Positions 26,013 through 32,577 of a stretch of 58,987 bases of DNA are shown here, piece by piece. Every line of letters begins with the position of its first letter. Position 1 is the first letter of the stretch. This DNA is from Bacteroidia bacterium (GTDB lineage Bacteria > Bacteroidota > Bacteroidia > Cytophagales > Cyclobacteriaceae): positions 1 through 58,987 of the forward strand of contig JAUIKU010000003.1 in NCBI GenBank assembly GCA_030430675.1, in the 5' to 3' direction. The position numbers and the translations under genes are program-made. The notes beneath the pieces were generated by a model that made no database searches, was not told where the DNA came from, and saw nothing but the letters and a program-made list of their open reading frames with translations.

Positions 26013-26831
26013 TTACTTTGAAGAAGTAGTTTGAAGGTATGCATCAAGATCAATAGCAGCCACAGTACCAATCCTTTGTTGAAGGTATTCCATGAGCTTT
26101 AAAAAGAATGTTATCAACGAACTCCCTCTACTACTAAACTGAACATCTTCAATTTGTCTCTGATCATAATAGGTATGTATATCAGAATTTAACTCGAGCT
26201 CTGATAGTCCCCAGGTTCCAGTGAAAGGTTTGGAATAATTTATAACTATTGCCCCAAAGTCGATTGAGCATGCTAAATCCATGCCAGCTAAACCGGGTAA
26301 GGATCTGATATGGCTTTCTATAGTCTTGGTTTGAGCGATGGTGTTGGTGCTACTAATTATTCCTCCAATTATCTCAGTTAATGGCCTTGCAGGCACAGGT
26401 TTTCCGGCGTTAATTATGCCAGTGGATGTTCTATTCAGCGCCCTTACGCTTCTTATCTTCTCACCGGCATATTGGATATGGTTCAAATCCTTAACACTTC
26501 CTTTGAGGTCTGGTTTTACCTCAAATACAGCATAAACACCTTCAGCTGGGATATATTTAAAGCCATTTTGGTTTAAGACAAAGGGGGTGTAAAGCTGATC
26601 ATAGATTATCACATCAATCTGCTGACTTGTATTACCAATTTTATCAATTACAATTGCCTTATCAACACAGTACCTGTTGGGCAAGTAAGTTCTGAGCCAG
26701 GTAATCCAAACGTCCTCCAAAGCGTCCCCCTTCGAGCCAGGATGTTCAATGAAATCTCTATTTGTACTCAATTGGGATTCCATCTGACTTTGCATTCCAC
26801 TAAACAAGTCTTTGATGTCTACCTTTTTCAT
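26013..26831 (-). CDS. nucC: CBASS effector endonuclease NucC
   Basis: The effector of type III CBASS: a homotrimeric restriction-fold DNase that hexamerises when cyclic tri-AMP binds, then cuts the cell's DNA to double-strand breaks. The 272-residue frame keeps family features: EHPGSKGDALEDVWITWLR, SQQIDVIIYD and VYAVFEVKP. The nuclease triad is Asp73, Glu104 and Lys106 with the start at 26831, the numbering that I recall for E. coli NucC, which supports this start; ATG 26840 (overlap with cap6) is the alternative. A central region about 130-175 is the ligand-sensing gate loop area. It is the last gene of the operon, 1 bp after cap6. Confidence 0.93.
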   Translation of the reverse strand: MKKVDIKDLFSGMQSQMESQLSTNRDFIEHPGSKGDALEDVWITWLRTYLPNRYCVDKAIVIDKIGNTSQQIDVIIYDQLYTPFVLNQNGFKYIPAEGVYAVFEVKPDLKGSVKDLNHIQYAGEKIRSVRALNRTSTGIINAGKPVPARPLTEIIGGIISSTNTIAQTKTIESHIRSLPGLAGMDLACSIDFGAIVINYSKPFTGTWGLSELELNSDIHTYYDQRQIEDVQFSSRGSSLITFFLKLMEYLQQRIGTVAAIDLDAYLQTTSSK

Positions 26832-26832
26832 T

Positions 26833-27762
26833 TCAACCATGACTTTCTTTGAATGGTGGCGTTGGAGCCAGGCTCTTAGTAATTTCCAATGCACGATCAA
26901 ACATAATTGCTGTATCAGGATAAGCATCGAGCACGATGGTTGGCAGTAACCGTTGGACCAGGTCAGAAAAGGTAAATCCAAAATCCCTGCCGTTCTTAGG
27001 TCCGGTTAACTTGACAATCTCCGAAATTTGATCTGTGGTTAGACCAACTTCTTTCAATGGCTTTTCCAAAACCAATTTTCTCTCAGCATCATTGGGTCTA
27101 TCAAATTTCAAAATATCAGCAGCTCTGCGCTTTATAGCCGGATCCAGTGAACTTACCCTATTGGTACACATTATTACTGCCGCTGGAAGTTTGCCGTTAC
27201 CCAATCTATCAATACCACGAATAAATGCGTTTACGCCGGCTTTGTCCTCGTGATGCATTTGAGAGTTTTCTCTGGATTGTGTCAAGGCATCTGCTTCATC
27301 CACTAAAAGAATCACCGCTCCGCGTGAACTGCCGGATTGATTCTTTAGCTTTTCCGCATGTTGCAGGGTGTGTTCAAAAGCAGCAGACACGAGCTGGGTC
27401 ATTTGCCCCACTCGACCCTCCCCCCTTGTCGAAAGGCTTAAAGGAAACAGATTGATCTCGATGTTCTCCTGCCTAGCGACCGTATCTGCTATGGTAAGTG
27501 CCAATTCGCTCTTTCCGCTTCCGACATCACCCTCAAGAACCACCAATGGCGGCCGTTTTAAAATGTAGTTTAATATAGTAACAGCAGAAGGATGATATTG
27601 TTTCTGCCATAAGTCCAAACCTGATGGATTCACCAACAAGCTTAAAATTTTAGACAATCTGGACTTGTGATCTTCTAATCCGATTAGCTCCGATAGCCTC
27701 TCTTTATATTCGAAATCAGGATATACTACAACCTGTTCGAAAAGTTCCTCTGTAGATATCAT
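26833..27762 (-). CDS. cap6: CBASS TRIP13-like AAA+ ATPase
   Basis: A 309-residue AAA+ ATPase of the TRIP13/Pch2 type. Walker A is GDVGSGKSE (residues 78-86), Walker B ILLVDEADAL (151-160), sensor region VIMCTNR and Arg finger KRRAAD. In type III CBASS the protein remodels the HORMA partner, switching off the CD-NTase and so limiting false alarm. It lies between the HORMA gene (3 bp) and nucC (1 bp), the standard type III order. Confidence 0.94.
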   Translation of the reverse strand: MISTEELFEQVVVYPDFEYKERLSELIGLEDHKSRLSKILSLLVNPSGLDLWQKQYHPSAVTILNYILKRPPLVVLEGDVGSGKSELALTIADTVARQENIEINLFPLSLSTRGEGRVGQMTQLVSAAFEHTLQHAEKLKNQSGSSRGAVILLVDEADALTQSRENSQMHHEDKAGVNAFIRGIDRLGNGKLPAAVIMCTNRVSSLDPAIKRRAADILKFDRPNDAERKLVLEKPLKEVGLTTDQISEIVKLTGPKNGRDFGFTFSDLVQRLLPTIVLDAYPDTAIMFDRALEITKSLAPTPPFKESHG

Positions 27763-27765
27763 GAC

Positions 27766-28281
27766 TTAATAGGTTTTGACAGTTGAACGATTAAGTGCTT
27801 TTCCACCTGAAGAGTATGTTTTATCCTTGCTAAGATAACCGTTGATGCCAGGTTCAGCAGCTCCATTACGGACGAAAGGCAGTCGCTTCTCAAAGCTGGC
27901 CTTCTCCTCTTCGGACAAGTTAAACCAGGCACTCGTAAGAGTCAGGAAACTATAAAATCTGGCTCCAGATATATTTGCGCCAGGTTTTATCCTCCCTGGG
28001 TCATCATCGCTAACACTGAGCCCAGACAAGTCTTGTGCGGTATAGCGCAAGGTTGGCTCAATGAAGTTGTCATTTCGCTTAAAACCGTAGGTGACTGTCT
28101 TCAAAAATCCCCTCTTTAGAAGCTCAATGATTTCAATTTCGTAGTCCTCAATACTTGAATCGCTTGGACTGCCGTAAAACCTCTGCATCCTCTTTAAGTC
28201 AGTAGCCACTTTGGCTGCCAGGTGCTTTGCATGTGTTGCAGTAAAGGTTTGTGTTTCGTTAAAAGTATAACTGTGACTCAT
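27766..28281 (-). CDS. cap7: CBASS HORMA-domain sensor protein
   Basis: A 171-residue bacterial HORMA protein, very like the one of the E. coli MS115-1 operon from memory. Shared segments include TFTATHAKHLAAKVATDLKR, MQRFYGSPSD, VTYGFKRN, EPTLRYTAQDL, ISGARFYSFLT and PGINGYLSKDKTYSSGGKAL. It senses peptides (proposed phage proteins) and, in the closed state, binds and activates the CD-NTase. ATG 28281 (MSHSYTF) is chosen over an in-frame start at 28326 that overlaps cdnC, since it matches the known N-terminus. It is 8 bp after cdnC. Confidence 0.95.
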   Translation of the reverse strand: MSHSYTFNETQTFTATHAKHLAAKVATDLKRMQRFYGSPSDSSIEDYEIEIIELLKRGFLKTVTYGFKRNDNFIEPTLRYTAQDLSGLSVSDDDPGRIKPGANISGARFYSFLTLTSAWFNLSEEEKASFEKRLPFVRNGAAEPGINGYLSKDKTYSSGGKALNRSTVKTY

Positions 28282-28289
28282 ATTAATTT

Positions 28290-29255
28290 TTAAATTTGAA
28301 ATGATGATCCGAAAACTTTTTGCCAATAATAGACCGTTCTTTCCTTGGTAGGCGCTGCTAATGCCGAATCAATCGCGTCTCCGGCATCTAATGCCGCGTC
28401 TACAATGATGTCAGCCTGGCGGTTAGTGTACAAACATGAAGCGTTATTTTTAGCATTAACGGGATCAATTATTTGAACCGGATCACTAAATACTCCCACC
28501 TGAGCGGCACTGTAGTAGTCATTAAACCATATTTTCTCACGAATATCACTTGTAACGAGATAGGTGAAAAAATGCTGCAACGCCTCTGGATAATCTGTAA
28601 AATCCAATCCATTGTCTGCCAGCTTTGATAAAAGGAGCTCAACCATGAATGATTTAAACCTAAATCCGTCCCTTTCCATTTTCATATTTCTTACCCAGTA
28701 TTTTAGCAACCGAACCAACTGCGCAAAGTGTACTTCATGATTTTGCTTGCGCTTCCGAATGAATTCCAGGTGAAGTGGTATACTGGTCTCCAAAAAAGAG
28801 CCGTCATCCTGACTAACAAGATTGCCATACCATTGGGAATCACCATTATATAGTATTGGAACTACATCTACATCAAGACCAGAACCTCGAAATGAGACTG
28901 TTACACTGTATGTTTGTGGTTTTATTTGATCGTGACTGAAATTGGGAAAGGCGTTTCTAAGCCTTTCAGCCAAGTATTCAAGTAACTCCGAGACTTTAGT
29001 GGGTACATCTGCGCCGCTGATGTAACAACCAACATCGATATCTTTTAAGCTTCTAAGAGCAGTACCTTTTGCAAGGCTACCTGAAAGGATCATTTTTTTC
29101 AAGGTAAAGTCCGGATGTTCGCCCAAGTAGGATTCAACCTTTTCCCTTAGGCGACGAGCCTGCGCTCTGTACTCATTGGCTTTATCTTTGGGTAAATTGA
29201 CTTTTTCAACCCCAAACTGGGCAATTTCAGCATGTCCTACATGTATTCTTCCCAT
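28290..29255 (-). CDS. cdnC: CD-NTase CdnC of type III CBASS
   Basis: A cGAS/DncV-like nucleotidyltransferase of 321 residues, of clade C, that makes a cyclic oligoadenylate (cyclic tri-AMP in E. coli) when bound by the HORMA protein. The active site is GSLAKGTALRSLKDIDV (residues 59-75, metal Asp72 and Asp74) with the third acid in GLDVDVVPIL (Asp130). KPQTYSVTVSFRGSG, FRFKSFMVELLLSKL, IIDPVNAKNNASCLY and TVYYWQKVFGSSFQ match the E. coli CdnC as I recall it. It is the first gene of a four-gene operon and divergent to the sigma-like gene. Confidence 0.95.
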   Translation of the reverse strand: MGRIHVGHAEIAQFGVEKVNLPKDKANEYRAQARRLREKVESYLGEHPDFTLKKMILSGSLAKGTALRSLKDIDVGCYISGADVPTKVSELLEYLAERLRNAFPNFSHDQIKPQTYSVTVSFRGSGLDVDVVPILYNGDSQWYGNLVSQDDGSFLETSIPLHLEFIRKRKQNHEVHFAQLVRLLKYWVRNMKMERDGFRFKSFMVELLLSKLADNGLDFTDYPEALQHFFTYLVTSDIREKIWFNDYYSAAQVGVFSDPVQIIDPVNAKNNASCLYTNRQADIIVDAALDAGDAIDSALAAPTKERTVYYWQKVFGSSFQI

Positions 29256-29497
29256 ATTTAAATCTATTTTTTAATGGACAATATTTTAATTCTATGACCG
29301 TTTCCATGCATGCCTCCATGGATATCGGGCACGGTGATTTGTTGGAATTCTTTTTTTTTCTATTTTTCACTGTGTGGTGCTTGAGCTCGCTTTCCCATCA
29401 ACGAAGGATCACCGTCATAGCTAAATGCTGAAAGCCATAAAAAATTTACGATCTGGATTGTATTTTTTTTAATTATTCAGCATCTATTGTTGAAACT
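29256..29497. promoter_or_regulatory. Divergent control region between CBASS and the sigma-like operon
   Basis: 242 bp between two divergent operons. It holds an 8-bp inverted repeat ACGGTGAT (29331-29338) / ATCACCGT (29408-29415) and the partly overlapping CTATGAC (29292-29298) / GTCATAG (29414-29420). A T-rich tract (29353-29375) lies between them. A candidate operator or sigma-dependent promoter pair; no clear TAnnTTTG box was found. Confidence 0.4.
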
Positions 29498-30085
29498 GTG
29501 GAAGTATCATCGAAAATTATCTCTGGAAAGGATCTCCTTGAGGAAGCTAAAAAAGAAGACTGGGCAAGTCTTCAGGTAATCCTGGTAGCGCATGTTATTA
29601 AGCGGTTGAAATATCGGTATGACCTTAGAGAGAACAATAAAAGATTAGCTGATAGAGCAAATGGAATAATCAGCGAGCTTCTTGATTTAACACTAATTCA
29701 AGGAAGAAGAAATTGGAATACCAACAAATACGACTCATTTCAAGATTTCCTGATAAGCGTACTGGACAGCCATCTGTATAATAAGTATGCAAAATCAAAG
29801 CCCAAAGAAGAATATACAGATGCCGTACCAGACAAATCATCAGACCCTAGTCCTGAGGATCAGATTGCATATGAGGAACTAAAAAAGAAAGCATATGACT
29901 TTTTAGTGGATGACGGCGCTACGGATGATGAGCTCCTGGTTTTTGACTGCATGACTGATGGAATTGTTAAACCGAAATCGTTAAGAGAGGAATTAGGGAT
30001 AAGCAAGGAAGACTTTCACAACATTTGGAGGCGCTTGCAATCCAGAATAAAAAAATTAAGAGTAAACCTTGGTAGATATGAATAA
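29498..30085 (+). CDS. Sigma-factor-like helix-turn-helix protein
   Basis: A 195-residue protein. The C-terminal 80 residues (LVDDGATDDELLVFDCMTDGIVKPKSLREELGISKEDFHNIWRRLQSRIKKL) have the layout of sigma region 4, with ELGISKEDFHNIWRRL as the recognition helix. The N-terminal half is helical (HVIKRLKYRYDLRENN...) like a degenerate region 2. The start is GTG 29498. It is the first gene of a three-gene unit divergent to CBASS, overlapping the next gene by 8 bp (ATGAATAA). It may drive CBASS or its own operon. Confidence 0.7.
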   Translation: MEVSSKIISGKDLLEEAKKEDWASLQVILVAHVIKRLKYRYDLRENNKRLADRANGIISELLDLTLIQGRRNWNTNKYDSFQDFLISVLDSHLYNKYAKSKPKEEYTDAVPDKSSDPSPEDQIAYEELKKKAYDFLVDDGATDDELLVFDCMTDGIVKPKSLREELGISKEDFHNIWRRLQSRIKKLRVNLGRYE

Positions 30086-30491
30086 AAAATCAATGAATCG
30101 ATTTATTGATAATTTAAACAGACTATCAATAAATATTACCGATAGTGATTTTGAAATGGCCAAAGAATATCTTGAGGAATTGGATATTAACCCTGAGGAA
30201 ATCATGGAACACGGGGTTAATGTATTCAAACGGATAAGTTTCTTAGCCAAGGCAAAAGCAAATCAGTTGCGCGATGAATCGCTTATTGCAAGATTGCAAA
30301 ACAAGATTCAGGAATCCTTTGTACTAAATGCAAAGCTTACTGGGCAAATTTTACAGAATGCACTATCTGAAAAGAATATTGCCTTTCAATTTAGAAATTT
30401 GGAAAAATGGTCGGAGGACGAAATCCGAGAAGTATTGGGCGACATTGATTTGGTGAAACTTCTTGAAGACTTAGAAAATATGAATGAATAA
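30078..30491 (+). CDS. Helical protein of unknown function, candidate anti-sigma partner
   Basis: A 137-residue all-helical, acidic protein without signal or membrane segment. No family recognised. It begins MNKKSMNRFIDNLNRLSINI. The repeats of Leu/Ile every 3-4 residues (FVLNAKLTGQILQNALSEKN) predict helical bundles for protein binding. It overlaps the sigma-like gene by 8 bp and lies 5 bp before the metallopeptidase gene, so co-translation of all three is likely. A role as the sigma inhibitor cleaved by the peptidase is a hypothesis only. Confidence 0.65.
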   Translation: MNKKSMNRFIDNLNRLSINITDSDFEMAKEYLEELDINPEEIMEHGVNVFKRISFLAKAKANQLRDESLIARLQNKIQESFVLNAKLTGQILQNALSEKNIAFQFRNLEKWSEDEIREVLGDIDLVKLLEDLENMNE

Positions 30492-30496
30492 CATCA

Positions 30497-31273
30497 ATGT
30501 CCAAGGGCCAACTTGCAGCTATGAAATTGATGAAGGCGCATGGCCTATCAGACCTGTCGGAAATACCTATTGAGCTGATTGCCGCTGGTCTAGGAGCCAC
30601 GGTAATTGAAAAACCAGTACAAAACGCCGATGGGAGAATCGTATTTGGGAAGAAAAAGGCGATTATAACAATTAATTCTAATATTGAGTATTTAGGCAAA
30701 AGAAGGTTTACACTAGCTCATGAAATCGGGCATCTCACCATGCATAGGGATCAATTCTTAATGCATAATGATACTGATGCCACTCTTGAGTATTTTAAGA
30801 AGGGCAATCAGGAGACGGAAGCAAATGAATTTGCCTCTGAGTTATTAATGCCAGAGGGATTATTTATAAAGATTGCGCAAGAATATGAATTTGGACCAGA
30901 ACTTTTAAGACACCTGGCAGATTATTTCAAAACAAGTATAACCTCAGTTGCTTATAGATATTTTAAGTATGGTGACCACCCAATTTGTTTAGTCTACAGC
31001 TATAATAATATTGTAAGGTATTGGATGCGTCCTGATCCATATGACCATTTCATTAAGGATTTGACAAAATTAGCTCCACCAGAGGATTCGGTAGCCACAG
31101 AATATTTTAAGCAAGGTAAAATTTATCCAAAATCTGAAAGCAAGCAGGAAATTTGGAAATCCACCTGGTTCGAGTTGAAGAAATGGGAAAATGATGACGA
31201 TTTTTCTTTTTATGAATATTGTATTATTACCCCGAAGTATAATACTGTATTGAGTGTGATTTGGGAAGAATAG
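30497..31273 (+). CDS. ImmA/IrrE family metallo-endopeptidase
   Basis: A 258-residue zinc peptidase. The motif LAHEIGHLTMH (HExxH) lies near residue 75, and EANEFASELLMPEG contains the third ligand region. The family includes ImmA, which cleaves the ICEBs1 repressor, IrrE of Deinococcus, and CapP of CBASS. The C-terminal half (about 150-258) is not recognised and may be a sensor domain. There is no HTH domain fused. The gene closes the triad next to CBASS, so a damage- or infection-triggered cleavage of a regulator is plausible. Confidence 0.9.
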   Translation: MSKGQLAAMKLMKAHGLSDLSEIPIELIAAGLGATVIEKPVQNADGRIVFGKKKAIITINSNIEYLGKRRFTLAHEIGHLTMHRDQFLMHNDTDATLEYFKKGNQETEANEFASELLMPEGLFIKIAQEYEFGPELLRHLADYFKTSITSVAYRYFKYGDHPICLVYSYNNIVRYWMRPDPYDHFIKDLTKLAPPEDSVATEYFKQGKIYPKSESKQEIWKSTWFELKKWENDDDFSFYEYCIITPKYNTVLSVIWEE

Positions 31274-31420
31274 ATGACCAGTATAACTGTATTACAGACT
31301 AAGAAAAACCTTTAAAAATAAATTGATCCTGGGCTTGGTAGATCCGAGCTTAAGAAAGGGGATTAATAGTGCTAATAAAAAAGATGCTGCAGATGTTGGC
31401 CAGTAACCTCTTGATTATCA

Positions 31421-31468
31421 GGTTGGATCTACTGGATTCGAACCAGTCCCCCCTGCTTGTAAGGCAAT
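31421..31468 (-). pseudogene. 3' fragment of a tRNA-Val-like gene
   Basis: On the minus strand, 31468 to 31421 reads as the 3' half of a tRNA. The anticodon loop is CTTACAA (anticodon TAC, valine), with strand GCAGG but a broken 5' partner (ATTGC); a 4-nt variable loop; a perfect T-arm ACTGG-TTCGAAT-CCAGT; acceptor AGATCCA and A-CC. No D-arm or 5' acceptor precedes it. It lies at the right edge of the CBASS cargo, next to ssb, as expected of an attachment-site remnant. Confidence 0.75.
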
Positions 31469-31471
31469 GAC

Positions 31472-31498
31472 AAAAAAGGGGGATTAATCCCCCTTTTT
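31472..31498 (-). terminator. Bidirectional terminator at the end of ssb
   Basis: A stem GGGGG/CCCCC around ATTAAT, with six A on the left and five T on the right, so it works on both strands. The ssb stop codon lies in its loop. Confidence 0.85.
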
Positions 31499-31867
31499 AA
31501 CTTTTTCACCATTAGCACTAGGACTAGCCAGAAAATCAACATTCTCAATGGCAACCACAGCTTTTTTTACAATGGTGGTCTTCTTACCCTGAGTCTGGGT
31601 GTAAGAATTGTACCGCAGCTGGGCGTTTAATGAAACTAAAGTTCCCTTGGTGAGATAATTGACGATGCCAGCTTTATTGGAATTCTTCCAGATTTCGCAG
31701 TCATGCCAGTCGACACGTTCGACTTTCTCACCATCCTGATTGAGGTAGAAATTTGGAGTAGCCAAAGTGAATTTAATCACGGTTTTGCCATTGTCCAGGT
31801 CAACTTTTTCGGCATCTTTTCCTATTCTGCCTACTAGGATCAAGGTGTTTCTTGCTGAATTTTTCAT
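31484..31867 (-). CDS. ssb: Single-stranded DNA-binding protein, element type
   Basis: A 127-residue OB-fold protein: NTLILVGRIGKDAEK at the N-terminus, then IKFTLATPNFYLNQDGEKVERVDWHDCEIWKN and YLTKGTLVSLNAQLRYNSYTQTQGKK. It protects single-stranded DNA during conjugal transfer. The family C-terminal acidic tail (DDDxPF-like) is absent; it ends KVKKGD. It is transcribed away from the T4SS operon; its terminator overlaps its own stop codon. Confidence 0.93.
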   Translation of the reverse strand: MKNSARNTLILVGRIGKDAEKVDLDNGKTVIKFTLATPNFYLNQDGEKVERVDWHDCEIWKNSNKAGIVNYLTKGTLVSLNAQLRYNSYTQTQGKKTTIVKKAVVAIENVDFLASPSANGEKVKKGD

Positions 31868-32577
31868 GATAACAAATGTTTAAGTTTAAAATAATTTCGG
31901 CAGGCTCAATCCAATCGGAAGGGATTAATAGGCAATTGAAAAAAGGCAAAGCCGGTCAGAAAATACTATGGCGCCACAGGCGTGACTGGAGATTTTTTGT
32001 TTTTCTGTTGCTAATTATGACCCAGATTGATATTGCCAACGGAATTGGGTTTAAACCACAATTGGTATTATATTCTAACAAGAAACCCGGCATGGAGTTA
32101 GGCAAATAACCACATAAAAGGTCGCGGGTAAAATAAATTATTGGTAAAACGAAAACAGATGAGGAGGTAAAGTCCAGCATAATGATATTGTCATGAATGG
32201 TTCTGTTGCTATAAAAAGACAGGAGCGGTCGTTGTTGTGGTAGTTGCGCATCTGCTCTTCCAGCAGTTCGAGGAAAGTGATGCGGTCCATCCAGATAATG
32301 CACAGTTGTAACGCCCACATTGTTCAAGTCTATAGAAATCATTCAAGGCGTCTGTTTAAGTGAATTATATCGAAATAATTATATAAAAACACAAATAATT
32401 AATAACTTAAGGGGTTGCATTATGTGTTTTTATGGAAATTGACTATTATCTTTCCAGATTTTTACACACATAAGTGGACAATTCATAACTGATGTGCGGG
32501 TATCGGACCTGGTAAAGTACTGGGTTTAGTAACAGTTGATAAACAATAAACCTAACAGGTTGTTTTTTTTATCTGTC
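31868..32577. other. Long spacer between ssb and the secreted multidomain protein
   Basis: 710 bp without a gene that I can support. A 77-codon plus-strand frame starts at 31876 but looks like antisense of the ssb leader. On the minus strand two frames at 32138-32342 (MISIDLNNVGVTTVHYLDG and, in another frame, ITFLELLEEQMRNYHNND) read like a frame-shifted gene relic. The last 150 bp are AT-rich and hold the promoter of the next gene; no TAnnTTTG box stands out. Confidence 0.35.

Noticed and set aside
26833-26981. Long N-terminal extension of NucC
   Set aside because: The frame is open up to 26981 but overlaps cap6 by 149 bp with non-conserved residues; the conserved protein starts at 26831 or 26840.
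30497-31273. Toxin-antitoxin (Xre/ImmA) pair
   Set aside because: The peptidase has no partner with an Xre-type HTH; its neighbours are a sigma-like and an unknown protein, so a regulatory triad fits better.
31876-32109. 77-codon plus-strand frame beside ssb
   Set aside because: It begins in the ssb leader, has unusual composition and no recognisable feature; likely chance.
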